From the NCBI GenBank assembly GCA_016165875.1, contig JABBOT010000002.1:27170265-27234264 (forward strand): a DNA stretch of 64,000 nucleotides, in the 5' to 3' direction. This document shows positions 25,221 through 38,450 of the stretch, in pieces. Each line of letters opens with the position of its first letter. Position 1 is the stretch's first letter. This DNA comes from Acanthopleura granulata. Lineage: Eukaryota > Mollusca > Polyplacophora > Chitonida > Chitonidae. Below the pieces are notes generated by a model that saw only the letters and a program-made list of their open reading frames with translations, did not search any database and had not been told where the DNA came from. Both the position numbers and the translations under genes were made by a program.

Positions 25221-27848
25221 TGGTCAAACTGAAGCCCTTTCTACCATGCCTTGATTTTCAAGACTACAAGAATTTCCCCTTAGCCCGCTGCCTCATTCTC
25301 AATTGCCAACAGCAATTCTCCTCTTTTTTTTCGTTAACATCATTAAAAATTTATGGCGAACGATTTTGTTCTCATGATAATCAATAATAGGTCACTTAAA
25401 TTCAATTTTGCGACACTGCCATAACGTCACATCCCTGGAAGTGGAATGTTTTGTTAATGATTTCATCTCAAAGAACATCAGCATCATCTACTAAAGTACC
25501 AGTTGCTAGAAAAAAGCCTTGTATAGCCATGACGCGTAATATCCTCAAATTCCAGTTCTACACAGTGGACGCAAATACTCAGATGGCTACTGAGAATTAA
25601 GATATGTTCTTTTCAAGACAAATTGTCAGACTGTCCACAAAATTTCCTAAAATATCAGGCATAGTTTAATATTTATTACATGCACTCTAATTTGTCTGCA
25701 AGTAAGATAAATTAGTGATATATATCACACAACAAATAAAGACTAATATTGATCATGGGATAAAAATAGCCAGGACCTTGTGAATTAACACACTAGCGCC
25801 ACCCACCAAGACTGAAATATTCAAGACACCCTGATCCACCATGCCAATCAATGTGTATCCATAGTTTGACTGACTGGAGAACATGCTCTGTAGATACAGG
25901 TAAATCCAATTGTAAAACTAACAAGCTCCATGCATCACTAGTAACATGTCTGGCTATTATATTTGTCTTCATGCAAAGAGATTTATGGACCTCAAGAAAC
26001 ACAGCTATCCCAAGCTTAAGATTTCTTCCACAATTATTAAATGAGTCATTGCTTAAAGAGAAAACAAGCCAACATTCAGACAAACCAATACAACAGTGTC
26101 CAACTATGACAGTGCCATACTAGTTTCAGATTTCTGACACCAGACATTAGCCTGGAAGATACTGATTGTACAACCAGAACTCTCACCAATTTTGTAACGG
26201 CTGGAATTGATTGTATCATAAATATCAGGGCAGTCATACACTTTTACAATAGGCCCATGAGCTGTTCTGGGAAAGACATTCATGTGAAGACGCCATGCAA
26301 TATACGGTTACTTACAAGTCATAGGATAAATAAATGTATGTGACTGGAAATACATGTACACAAAAATCTGTGATATCATCAGTTTTAAAAATGACACTCT
26401 TTTCACAGTTTATAACGTTGTACGGTGTCAGCCTTAGTAAAGGTCATCCACAGGAAAGAATTCAGAGACTTATAGAACACGTAATAGGTGCAGATAAATC
26501 GATCTCTGGAATATTACTTCTGTGCTGTGTTAATAGCCTGCATGAAGAACAGTTAAATTTTGGTTGTTCCTAACTTCACTGGCCTAACTTACAACCACAC
26601 CCTATATATTTATCAATAGCTGAAGTATCTGTAAAAAATATAAACTAAAACCTTGTAACTGCTGGACACAATGAGCTTAACAGAGGAGCAGAGAGTAAAT
26701 TAGGCAATATATGACGTCAGCAATGAAAATCTGATTTAGCATCCAGAAATCCTGATGCATTCTTGATCACATCTGGTATTCAAAATCAATACCAGCACAA
26801 CGTTTTAAAAAACTTCATTAATCTAAAAAGAATGTACATTATATCACAGGAAAGTGTAGTGCAATCTGCAATTTTATGTTTTTCTTACCTAACAGTCTCA
26901 CAAACTTTGAAATACTGGACATCATTTTTCAAAATCTTTTTGAACTGGGTATAAAAAAGAACACAACATTTCACATGCATTAATGCAAATATAGATTTAA
27001 TGTATCTATGTTAATTAATAATGCAAAAATAATATAAACATAGACGTACATGTTGAACAGACATTTGTTAATTAAAAAGATTAGGGTTCCATTTTCCACA
27101 TCACGCCTAAATAGTACCTGATGGATGTAAAGCACTTTTCAAACTTAAACGCAAAGAATACATTTATACATTTCTAGGAAGCAGAATGCAAATGTTACCA
27201 TGATGTTTTTTGGTTCTGTGTCAATGTGATTTCAATAAAACACATTAAAAACCGTAGTCAACCATCATCTCGCCTAATTCTGCTCATTATGCTTTGGATT
27301 TAATACTTTCTGTATTAAAAAAGCATCCGTAATCAACACTAATCTCCTCACCAGCTGTTTGTCACTATGCATGTGTGGCATGACATTTTTTTAATTATAT
27401 AACAGGCCTTAAAATTTGATGGGTGTGATTAGCCTAATGAATTAGATGCTAATACACAATGTCTTACTTGAAATTTTCATTGAAGTTATGATGAGTAAAA
27501 AGACCACTAAAAACTGTATCTGATTGTTTCAGATCTTTTTTCTCACCAATTTAATACAGTCAAAAATTTTTGAATGTATGGTGGGTTTTATGGGCCATAA
27601 TATTAATGTGTGTCAACAGTTTCGTCACAAAACTCTTTGCACGCCTTTATATTCACCTCTGAATAAAATTCTTGTAAACTGTACTTCTGTAATATGTGCC
27701 TGTTTGGAATAGCTAAAGTCACACTAAAATTCTGCTACAGCGCAGAGAAAAGTCAGCTTGATGTGACTGTTGATACCTTCAAGTCTGCAATTTTATACAC
27801 GTTTGTAATAAAACAAAATAAATTCAAAAAATACCATGTGATGCACTT

Positions 27849-28361
27849 AAAACCCCTCAGCCTTCTGTGCATGCAAAGAGATACAATTCCCAAGAGATAT
27901 TAAAAATAATACCAGCCATTCATAAAATTGTGAAGGTGTGGTATAAATTTGGTGAAGCTGGGACAAACTGTTCAAGAGATACAGCGTTTACAAGCCTTTT
28001 GTAAAATTTAACTTAAATGACTCCATTGGCCTTGAAGGAAAAGGTCAAGGTCAATGAAAATTACTATAGTTCTTCCTAACGCCAATGTGTAAGTGTGGTG
28101 TAAGTTTGGTGAACTAGGGACTAAATCGTTCCAGATATAGACCATTTACAAGAATTTAACTCGAAGGACCCCAATCACTCTGAAGAAAAAGTCAAGGTCG
28201 CTGAAAATCAGTAGGGTTCTTCCTCAATGTGTAAGTATGGTGTAAGTTTAGTGACCATCAAATAAACCATTCTAGAGATAGAGTGTTTACGAGGAGTATG
28301 GACGGACGAACGTTGCCTACTACAACAATACCCCTTGGCCAAAAATGGCCGAAGGGTAACG
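27849..28361 (+). mobile_element. Three-monomer dispersed repeat, complete copy
   Basis: About 510 bases, beginning AACCCCTCAGCC and ending in the palindrome CCCCTTGGCC-AAAAAT-GGCCGAAGGG. The start is complementary to the end, so the element has short terminal inverted repeats. The body is three diverged monomers of about 130-150 bases. Each contains a GTGTGGTGTAAGTTTGGTGAAC-like block and a TCTAGAGATAGAG-like block. The last is followed by a GGACGGAC simple stretch. TCAAGGTCA occurs at 28045 and TCAAGGTCG at 28192. No protein is encoded. A second copy is split around 51 kb. Confidence 0.85.
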
Positions 28362-30052
28362 AACCACTAAAGTTTTATAAAGCTGAAAAGATGGAACTCA
28401 ACACTGGGAATGTGGCATTCAGATGGACAATTCACCCTGAGTAACCCTGTTATAGAAGACATTAAATGGACTTGGTCAGTAACTAGCTTTCAGGTGTCAC
28501 GTGATCCTTTGCCTGCAACATCACCTCTGTCGATCTTGATTCTAGTGAGGTTTCTAATGGTGAACAGACATCAGTGCAATAAATCAGCGCTGGAGGTTAT
28601 TCATTACGCCAGGCTCATCAAGGTAATTATGATGCATGATACTTTGTGAGGGCAGCATTTTCCTTCCAAGATGCTTCACGATGTGCACGTACCGTTATAC
28701 AAAATCTATAATTCCATTTGTAAATTGAAACAACATAGCTAAATTTTTGCTACATTCCTTGTTAATAAGAGAATTAATATAAATATTCCATACAACAGGT
28801 CCAATAGTTTGCTCCAGGAGTGGCACAAATGAGTCCGTCTGTACATACCTGTAGGTACAGACACTCCCATTTACAAGGGATCTGCATAAAGGATATGCTC
28901 TTATTACAAGACGCATCAGAGGAAAAGGCAAAAATTGTCACATCTGGTCAAACCTGTATAAGATGCTCTCCAGTTAATAAAGGATTTGTTTACAATTTCA
29001 AGGCAGATGTCAAAAGATAGATAAATGTAATCAAACACCAGGGGTTCCAAATTCATGGAAAGCAGACATTTTATCATCCAGTTACGGCTGATAGGTTGGA
29101 ACTCTCTAATACATGAGTGGAATTTTCTCTTTCAATGATACACCTGTAGGACCAAAGTGAGCTTTGCAGAACCATCAAAACATTGTTTTCTTCAACAACT
29201 AATCCAGAGCCTCCTATTAGCATAAACTCGTCAATATGGTCGTCACACCTCTTGTGCAACGCCCAGGAGATTCCAAACAAAAATCAATTAAATTACGTCA
29301 ATAAAAATAATGAAGGGCACAGTGTTGACTTGGGTGGCCAAGCTTCATTAAGCTCCCCTGAGCATAATCTGCTCTTTGTACAGCAGTGAATGCCAGCAGC
29401 CATCAGACTACTTTCAACTGAAATTCTATCTTCTATATAAGCAAGCTACATGTTTGTAATGTCGCTGGTTTCAACTTAATTGCCAAGTTTTCCATCACAA
29501 AGACGATCACCATTTAATTCCACTTAGATATACAAAAAATGTACATGTAGTTCAGTTTGACAGAGTGGTAGGTTAATTAAGAGTTATATCTACCAGAATG
29601 TAACAAAAATACAACAACTGTACTTGTCAAGCAATGAGCTGCCTTCAATGGTAAAAATTCAGTCTTCATCTCCTCCAACAGTTTTGACATTTAACATTAT
29701 TTACTTGACGAGAAATCAGCAAGCAACTTTTTGACATTCACATATATCACTGTCCTGCACATCATTATATGGAATTAGATTAGCACAAGTAATTTCAAAG
29801 CTGATTGAGTGGTAAAGTATGCAAAAGGTGCATGACAGTATGAAACTCAGCCTTAGACATGGGATTACTTGGTCCTTCCACTCTCACTGTTTGTGGGATA
29901 ATAGGCTGTCAAGAGCAAAGACCTTGTCTTCCGCCAATCTGATATGGCAACTCTCTACCTCATGAACGAGAAAGTTCATCAGCAAATGGCCAAAGGTGTG
30001 TAATTTAACCTGAACACTCTGTTTTCATCCACCATGACCTCAAGAACACAAT

Positions 30053-30270
30053 GGGACCTCCGTGGCCTAATGGTATACTTGCACAGTACAAAGACCCCTG
30101 AGCCCCTCACCATTGTGAGTTAAGTCTAGCTCATGCTGGCTTCCTCTCTCCCGGTGAGTCCTACAAGGGAAGGTCTGCAAGCATTATGTGGATGGTTATG
30201 GGTTTTCCCTGGCTGGGTTTTGGGGTTTTTTTCCTCCCACCATAATCAAACAAATAATTAATTAATAAAA
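30053..30270 (+). mobile_element. SINE with tRNA-like head, diverged
   Basis: Starts GGGACCTCCGTGGCCTAATGG (box A region), has GTGAGTTAAGTCTAGCTCATG (degenerate box B), CTGGCTTCCTCTCTC, and the CCTCCCACCATAATC block, then an A/T tail. The usual TAAGTGAAATATTCTTGAG segment is deleted. Plus orientation. Confidence 0.85.
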
Positions 30271-30626
30271 TCACAAGGTCTTGTTTGGCCAACTAAGGAA
30301 ATATAAAACAATCTCTCTGAATCAGCCTGTGTTCTTATTAGATGAAAAAAAACATAAAACTTCCTCCATGGTAAATTTGCTGATTTTTCCTCATTTTTAA
30401 AATTCAATCTATTGATCTTAAATCATTCCTTTTTAAAAATTTAAAATGCAAATGCAAATTTTGGGGTACAGGTCATTTAGAGTGATGCATTTCCTGTGGG
30501 AGGCTAAATGTTCCCAAACTGTCTAATTACTTACTGAAATGATACGTATGTATAAATGTTATTCTGGACATAAATAGGGGTTACTAACAATGAGGGAAAC
30601 TGGCCAGTCACAATTAAGATACTGAT

Positions 30627-30917
30627 TCAATACAGGAAAGGGGCCTCCGTGGCTCAGTCGGTTAGCGTGCTATCGCAGCACAATGACCCGAAGCCTCCCA
30701 CCAATGCGGTCGCTGTGAGTTCAAGACCAGCTCATGCTGGCTTCCTCTCCGGCCGTATGTGGGAAGGTCTGCCAGCAACCTACGGACAGTCGTGGGTTTC
30801 CTCCGGGCTCTGCCAGGTTTCCTCCCACCATAATGCTGGCCGTCGTCGTATAAGTGAAATATTCTTGAGTACGGCGTAAAACACCAATCAAATATATAAA
30901 TAAATCAATACAGGAAA
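30627..30917 (+). mobile_element. Full-length SINE with 13-bp target-site duplications
   Basis: The body spans 30640-30904. The head GGCCTCCGTGGCTCAGTCGG has a good box A, and GTGAGTTCAAGACC a good box B, as in a tRNA-derived pol III promoter. The body ends TAAGTGAAATATTCTTGAG, GGCGTAAAACACCAATC and a short AAAT-type tail. The flanks at 30627-30639 and 30905-30917 are identical (TCAATACAGGAAA). This is the best-preserved copy in the window and therefore probably a fairly recent insertion. Confidence 0.95.
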
Positions 30918-31973
30918 TAAATACTACGTCATTCTAGAACAACATTAATTTCTAACTTACTCATCAAAACAGAAACATATCGCATTACTTCATGGTCCTT
31001 AAATAGCATAGGTTTCCATTGTCTTCCAACACCGAGGAAATGTGACGTGATGCACAGATAACATATACCTTTCCGAGTTTTGATAGATAAGGATCATATA
31101 TCAAACTTCATTAAAACAGAGAGCTTAAGCTAACATGTTTAGTATTAACATTACATAATATGCTATATCATACAGCCTTAACAAGAAAGTAATTACCCGA
31201 ATTTTTTTTATTTTCTAAACCACTGACATCAGAGTGGACACCACCCACATGGTCCGTGAATAGCCTGCTTGTACCACAAGACACATTACAGGTGCAATGC
31301 ACCAGGTAATGGCTAATTAAGGTGTGACAACTGAAGGGTTAGGGACATCTCGATATTACAGCCGGATGCAGTTATTGATCTGAGGTGTGCTTTAGTCATC
31401 ATTAACCTCCACATCAGTAGCCAGCCATCCATGTGCACAGGTAAACACTTCACACAATTCACCGTGGCAGTCACCATCAACAACATTACCTTCAGAGGTG
31501 CCACGCCCCTGAGCCTTCTCAGGTCTACAACAGCTAGGACAACAATATAACCAACTAACAAACAGGATTTCCATGGGAACAGTACACCATAACCTAAACA
31601 CACTGCAGTCCCTATAAACGGACACATTAATGAAACCTTTCTATGCACATGTATAGTTGGCATTGTGCTATCAACAATGTAGATATCCACCAGGAAAACT
31701 CATCCCTTGCTAGTACCAGTCGCTGAACACATATACCTATATGCCTATTTCAAACTTCTGTTATGTAACCCGTACACTACTGACATGTAAACCTATTCCA
31801 AACAATGCATATAAATTATAATATACATCTACATCTTCAAAGGCTTTATCGCAAAAAAACAAAATATACCCTATTACAGCCATTAACAGTAGTGCTGACA
31901 ATAAATGGTTCTGAGTTAAGACTTTGGTATTCCATAAAGTGGCCACATCTAAAATCTACATGTGTATATACTT

Positions 31974-32068
31974 ATTTCATCTGATGGTTGTTTTATTCCC
32001 ACACTCAAGATTTTTGTGGGTGCAGGAACCTGGAGAGCAGGGGAAAACCACCGACTTTTGGCTGGTAA
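31974..32068 (-). mobile_element. Degenerate SINE fragment
   Basis: Weak minus-strand match: CTGATGGTTGTTTTATTCCC, ACTCAAGA, then GGGGAAAACCACCGA. The middle is deleted compared with complete copies. Confidence 0.5.
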
Positions 32069-33558
32069 TTTTTGGCTGACGTGACGTACAGATACACGTA
32101 CCAGACTGGTGGCTGACCTGTGGTATTCAACACATATTAGACTGTACTAACCACCACATGTTGTAATCAACTGTTTATCAATGACAAGTACCATCAGCAG
32201 TGAAAGCTAGGGAATCTACAAATTTAATGTTCAACATTTGGTTATGGATCTTAATTATGTCTCCTGGCCATTGAATGGCCAGCACATAATGAATAGAGCT
32301 AAACAGGTTTGCATCCTCAAAGCCATGTTTCAGGTACTTGTGCACTTACAATCAATGCCACCTTTTCTATTATACTAAACAATATATTATAGGGCATTCA
32401 CCATTACTACTATACTAGGCTCAGGCTTTGGTTTGACGCATTACAGAATCACACATACAATCAACCGCGCTTCACTACTAATTAAATGTCTTAACATTAA
32501 ATTTCCCCCCTCTACCTACTCGATGGGGCCTTGATGACATATTAAGCGACTGATGTTGTGCATGGTTCATTTTGCGCAGTCTGTACATTTACTGAAGACA
32601 ACATGACTTCCACCAATCCAACATACAAGTACCTATATCACATGTGGGAGAGAGTTCATCATCAACTTCTCAAAGACTGGTAGGCTAGTTTACCACCGCA
32701 TAGCTCAGGTCTCTGGCGCCCATAAAACTGACCACTATCTCAGAAGTTGCAAATTTTGAGTATCGCGTTTAGCAAGAATGAAATAAGTGAACAATTCCTG
32801 GCAAACGAATAAAGTGTAAAGACAAGATAAATGACAGAAAAACAGAAAGACACTAACATGTGTAAAGCAATAAATTACTCCCGAGAATCCCAAGGGAACT
32901 AAATAAAGTACACAATACATGTGTATAGTACCACTCTTATCTGAAGTTGATGTGGAAAAATTAGGCAATTTTTACAGAAATAGCTTGTGACAGCCAATAA
33001 TAAACAGCCCAACTGAGTCAAAAGTAATCATAATCATGTTTCAGATTCTGAAGATTAGAAATCAATATCTTACAGTTTAATTTGAGAAGGTATCAGCTGA
33101 GCACCACTCCAGTCTGCCTACACAGACTTCAGAATAGCAAATCCAAAACTTACAATTACACCGCTTTAAATCTCACGCATAAAGACTAAAGCTTTCAGTA
33201 GATTTGGAAAGAAAAATCTTAATTTGTTACAATATAATAAATCGAACCTTATGCAACATATACTTATTCCAGAAGAACAACACTAAATCTACCTTGTTGT
33301 CTCCAAATACTCTTCACATATTTTTTGAAAATTCATTAATTCCCATGTAAAACAAAAAAAATTTACTGTGTTATTAAAGCAGCCTATAAATATGTTTTCT
33401 CATCAATTCGTACAGATTTCCAATAACTTTTCTGACTATAAACACTATAAACCTCCCATTTAAAACATTCTAATTTTCAATCAAGTTTCATAGGCCCGTA
33501 GATAACACCAACAACATGAGCAATAAAATACTTTAAACAAATTTACAGTTCAACTCAC

Positions 33559-33677
33559 CGTTTCTTTCTTTTGGCAGCAATTCCACAGAAAAAGGCAGCA
33601 GCTGCTGCCTCAGCACGTTTCATTTCATACTGTGAAGCCTTCCATTTCTCAAACAGTTTTTTCCACAGATTGCTCAT
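33559..33677 (-). CDS. Alternative first coding exon 1b (middle promoter)
   Basis: Minus strand. ATG at 33677-33675 opens 39 codons plus two bases, to the donor AAACG|GTGAGTTG. The peptide begins MSNLWKKLFEKWKASQYEM, followed by KRAEAAAAAFFCGIAAKRKK. It could form an amphipathic basic helix with an alanine run. The left-over CG plus T from exon A gives Arg, again leading into IKGKELL. Its basic character at both ends would allow membrane or nucleic-acid contact, but that is speculation. The upstream 5'UTR is open to at least 33720. Joining to exon A would skip exon 1c, as expected of alternative promoters. Confidence 0.8.
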
Positions 33678-34260
33678 GTTGGCCTTCACAGTGAAGGATT
33701 GAGGAGAACCGGCTATAGAGAAGGCTACCTAATGCTGATGGGAACCTTTGAAATAAACTGCTTGAACTAAAATCCTTCTGCAATCATTCCAGGGTAGTCG
33801 CACTTAGCAGTGCAGCAGAACAGTGGACATCAAATGTGTTCACAGTCGATAGCTAGCGTAGGTCTGCTCAGTAAGAAACACTTGGTCAATCCAATCCCAA
33901 ACACATCAAGTCACAATGATGTCAGCGAATAATCCAACAGAGAAAACTGGCAGCCTGTGGTGTTTTGGTCAAAAGTTCAATGAGCCACTGTCATCATGAA
34001 TTCTCACAACGAAAAGAACTGCCAAATATTTGACAGAAAATTGCCTAATGATTACGATAAAGAATTTACTATGAGATTACCATTTCCAACAAAAAAAGTG
34101 TATGTAATCACCAAGCCAATGGTATGTTCCATCCTTTAAATGCCAAAAAAGTATTCAACTTTCAAAAAAATAGTACACGATTACGTTACACCGGCAAACC
34201 CAATGAAAATTTTGCGCCCAGGTAACCTGAATATTGATTGGCTCCATAGAAAAATATCTC
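33678..34260 (-). promoter_or_regulatory. Candidate promoter/5'UTR of exon 1b
   Basis: This is the region immediately upstream of the exon 1b start. A minus-sense CCAAT at 34237-34241, a plus-sense CCAAT at 34200-34204 and an E2F-like TTTGCGCC at 34211-34218 fall within about 45 bases, in a stretch with more CpG than the surrounding introns. No TATA box is clear. The transcription start is not determined. Confidence 0.3.
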
Positions 34261-35520
34261 TCCACTACACAGGCAGGTTCTCATACCTACTGATACCTAG
34301 AGACTACTGATTTGTCAGACTTTTAGGTAAAGTAGTGTTGCCAGTATCATGTGACAAAGCAGAGCCAATCAGTGAAGCCATCAGATTCTCCTTTCGTGAT
34401 TGAGAGGTGTAAAGAAGTGGCTGGCGTCAGGTTGAAGCAGCTTTACGTGTGGCAAGCCGGGAGCAAGTCATCAGCTATATGGCCTTCAGGCCTACTCCAA
34501 GTCAGACCATCTCCACAGCACTTCCACCCCAGCTATCATATATTGATTTCTATAAGCCTGAAGACACATCTTGATGCTGTGCCGAGCCATAATAATAAGA
34601 GACAAGCCACAAAATATCTTTCATCGGTAAAAATTTACGTACCAGTATGTCACAAAGATATTTGAACCATTGTAATGCAACAAAAGCACGCCAGTTAAGG
34701 TCTCTAGAGTTAATAGGCCCTAGACCCATCAGACCGTCAAACTTGAATTCACGGTTATAAAATATGGATTAACAGGCAAGAAAGGGAAACGTATCAACTG
34801 TATAAGACCCCAAACTATGACAGGCTAGACAAGCCATACATCTATATCTTGTCAGAGGAAATCGCCCACAAACTAACATGTAGTCTGATTGATTTCTACC
34901 AGGTTTTGATGGCAGCCAAACTCTACAATCAATGTTTGATCTGGACTGTGAGCTATCAAGGCTTTCCCATCCCTTGTATGACTGTACCCAGCTGATACCT
35001 GGCCGTCTGCCAACTAAAAACAGCACATAGACCTCACAAAATTATCTTTGTTGAAAGACGTCAACTAATTGACAGCATATTATTAACTGAAAGTGTTTGT
35101 AACAGGAAACGGCACATGGTCCAAGCTTGTATGTTCAAATACGACATAAAATCCAAGTTAAATAAAGAGTGTCTTAAATGTTGATAGGACTCTCACTGAC
35201 ATATCTGCTTTCCCATTCCAAGCTTAGCAACCAGAAAAAACACACTTTCTCCTTTCAGGTGGTAAAGATAACAGCAATAAATCTGAAGCAGTTCTAATTT
35301 ACCTGTCAGTAACGGAAATGAATACAGGTAAACACTTAATGCCAAAAGGCTGACCCGCAATGCGCTTAGTACAATTTCTTCATCTCTCTACAGTAATGAA
35401 TCATTTGCTATATTAAAAATCTGTCCGCTGCGAGACTTTCTTGAATTTCTGCATAGACATATTCCAATTGCATTTTCGAAGTGCAGAACTGAACTCTAGA
35501 GTACAAATTAGCTTCAATAT

Positions 35521-35772
35521 TTATTCATTTTATTTACTTGATTAATGTTATACATCATACTCTAGAATATTTCACTGAGACAGTGGCCAGCATAAATTGA
35601 GCAGAGCCCAGAGAAAACCTATGATTGTCTGCAGGTTAATGGCAGACCTTCTCACATATGGGCAGAGAGGAAACAGCAAAAGCTGGATTTAAACTCACAG
35701 CGGCCGCATTGGTGAGAGGCTCCTGTGTCATTACACTGCACTCACATACTAACCCCACTGGCTATAGAGGCC
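35521..35772 (-). mobile_element. SINE, full length but diverged
   Basis: Minus-strand copy from the TTTATTTACTTGATTAATG tail through CTAGAATATTTCACTG and the GGCAGACCTTC, GAGAGGAAAC and AACTCACAGCGGCCGC blocks to the head (CTAACCCCACTGGC...GAGGCC). All parts are present but substitutions are frequent, so it is an older copy. Confidence 0.85.
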
Positions 35773-37756
35773 AGAGGCCCCTCAGTACAACATTATAAGT
35801 AAATAATGTTGATAAAGAAGCTAATGAAGAACATTCTAAAAAATACATTTATGTTTTCATTGTTTCTTTCAAGCAGGATGACATAAAGCTAAGGTTGTGC
35901 AGTTCACCAAAAAAAAAAAAACAAACTATATTAGCGAATCAACCTCACTAAAAATGATCCAAACATCATCATAATGGGTGGTATCTGCCGTTTACAGATC
36001 ACAAGGAGGATCGCTGGTGTAACATAACAAGCTAAATAAGGAAGGTTGATGTTATGGGCTAGGACGGAAAGCATACACACTGGGTTATGGAAACATGCAA
36101 GGTTAGGACAAAGATAGACACAGTGGGTCCAGCTGAGCTGAGCATGCCATTATACCATGTGGGAGAGTCCTCAGCATAACAAGCGGAGTTAGGAATCCTT
36201 CATCTACATATATAGCTATTTAAATCTCAACTCCACACCCAGTATTGGCCAGGACCTCTAGAGGATTACACAACCACCTAACTGCAATTGTATTTCCTTC
36301 TTAATTAACAAGTGACCTGTGCTCGACATGACAATAATATGTCAGACAGGTCACATCAAGGGAGCAGCATGGTTGTAATAACTATCATTATGTGATGTAG
36401 TTGCTCTGTGGTCATTTGAAAGGCCTCAATCAATCCTCGCCTAATCCCAGACAATTTCGTGTTGTGTAACTCCCATGCCACATATGCACTTTTCCTGGGT
36501 CAACTCACAAGCCCCTGAAGAGATGCCAACACCCTACCACTCCAAACACTTTCACATCTTGTCTATCACTCACTATGTTTACAACAAAAAGAGCCCATCC
36601 CCTAGATACTCCAGATAACATGTACATGTACAGTACAACTGTATGGGATGAAATCTGCACTTGAGCACCTTGAACATTCTGTTCAGCTTGACTGTACTGG
36701 TACCTCACTGTAGGTGCACATCCAGCTGTAACCATTATCAGGCTTCCCTGTAAAGGGCCAGGTATGTGTACAGTATACTGGTAAATGATCAGCAAGTCAT
36801 TAATGATCTCCTACTCCAGTAGATGAGATCAACATCACATTACAGTAAACAGCATTAAATCATGATTAAACAGTATTCATACTAGAAAAATGGTTGATAA
36901 ACATACCAAACCATAATGGCTTTTTACATTGGAATATTACGTAGGATATTCGGCACAGGTACGCAGAAAAAAAAAAAGATGCATTAGCCTGATAATTATA
37001 GAAATAAAATTCAAAATTAAACCAAAATCTGTGACATCCAAGGTGAGTTTTAAAATAATTATTACACATGATATACAACATGGGTGAATCGTTTGACTTG
37101 GATAGCCACGGCTCACAGTAGTGAACATGACTGTATGGCCTCTGCTACCTGCTGAGGAAGATATAGGGTGATTAAAACTACTAAGCTGTCTTCCACACAA
37201 GACATATTTGTCACAGATCCACAGGTCTTCCCAAAAAAAAAAGAGAAAGCAGAGTTACATAAAAGTTCAAGCTGAACAACCTTCAATTTTCAGAATTTGA
37301 AAACAGGTTGTCAGACAACTTGGTACAAACTAATAACACAGTACTGCCCTACAGTTCTAACTACCTTCATCAAGAGCAGCAATGTGACAGCTACTTCCTA
37401 TTAGATACAGACATTTACACAGTTTTCATTTAAACTGTTATCTACGTATCTTGACATTATTGAGTTTTCAATCTTCAACCGACAGATTTAATGACACTGA
37501 CAACTGAAGTGGAATAAACATTACCAACTACAAACACACTTGAAATTTATCTGAGGAGTAGGACTGTTGTTTTGTTACCCAATCAAGCCTACATCAAGGA
37601 CAAGGCCTAGGATTTGTACTGCTTCACACTGACACTTTCCTTGAAGGTTAGAGATTCCTGTGAATTTCCATCCTGGTACAACCTACATTATCTCTGATTC
37701 CCACAAAGCTCCGTAAACACCACTGACGTCACAGGCTTTCAGCAGGCAAAACTTAC

Positions 37757-37807
37757 CAATAGCTATCCCTGAAGTCTTGGAAATCATCTGTCAATACACG
37801 CTCAGTT
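37757..37807 (-). CDS. Candidate cassette exon (possible poison exon)
   Basis: Minus strand, acceptor TAGCCAG, donor TATTG|GTAAGTTTTG. Length is 51 bases: one base, 16 codons (TERVLTDDFQDFRDSY), two bases. That is the same phase as the junction between exon 45409 and exon A. The acidic peptide resembles the distal exons in composition. However, exon 45409 ends in TG and this one starts with A, so splicing them would create TGA. It may use another acceptor or another upstream partner, act as a poison exon, or not be an exon. Confidence 0.35.
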
Positions 37808-38379
37808 CTGGCTATTTAAAGACATATTGGCCAGATCTGAATCTGAAAATAGACTTGAAAGCTGATGAAGGAATTCATGTCTTATATATGAAAAGGTTAT
37901 ATCCTTGAAACTAATAAATCCTTGTGAGGTATACAGTTCAATTGTTCATGACATAGTTGAACAACAATGCTTTCAGTACCAATGAAGTATTGTATCAGTA
38001 CAAATTAAGTAAAATGTGCAGGTCTCGCTGAATGGTAAGGTCCATATATCATAGTAACCTCGTGTACAATTCATTCAGGCAAATTTGGAAGGCAATTGTA
38101 GAAAAAAAGTGTGACTCATCACTAAAAATGCATATCAAAACTTCAGAAAAACAAGTGCAATGTACATACATGTAAGTGGACAACCACTCGCTTCAACATA
38201 TCTGCACATTGTACACAACCAACTTAGACTTCGTAAAAAAGTATGAACAGAGAGCAACCTCAACATCAACACTTACATTTTCACACATCCTCAGATACCC
38301 TGCAATTAAAAAATTGGCCCAGCATTTGCATGCTCCATACACTTATGTACAAAAAATCTTCTCCATAAAAACAAGGTAC

Positions 38380-38450
38380 TGCTGTCGTATAAGTGAAATA
38401 TTCTTGAACACAGCCTAAACACCAATCAAATAAAAAATTAAATAAATAAA
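38380..38450 (+). mobile_element. SINE tail fragment
   Basis: CTGCTGTCGTATAAGTGAAA, then ATTCTTGA and ACACCAATCAAAT, followed by an A/T-rich (AAAT)n tail. Only the last 70 bases of the element are present. Confidence 0.8.

Larger units (their letters stand above)
16853..33558. other. Long intron-like region, about 16.7 kb
   Basis: Contains SINE copies at 18831, 30053, 30640 and 31974, the three-monomer repeat at 27849-28361, two inverted-repeat structures (20812-21015, 24811-25220) and a G17 run. I find no supported exon. A 45-base minus stretch ending at 23274 before GTGAGT is open in the right phase, but its acceptor is weak and the peptide is unremarkable. The first few hundred bases above 16852 should include the 5'UTR and promoter of exon 1c, but I see no clear TATA element. 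Confidence 0.5.

Noticed and set aside
30640..30720. tRNA gene candidate with box A and box B
   Set aside because: The boxes belong to the SINE head. There is no cloverleaf with an anticodon arm and the sequence continues into the SINE body and tail.
31313..31690. 125-codon minus-strand open frame overlapping a second 77-codon frame
   Set aside because: Hydrophobic, irregular composition, no splice partners and two overlapping frames open at once. It is consistent with chance in a slightly GC-richer patch.
34351..34665. 104-codon plus-strand open frame upstream of exon 1b
   Set aside because: No Kozak, splice or family support. It is divergently placed near a possible promoter, but the composition is unremarkable.
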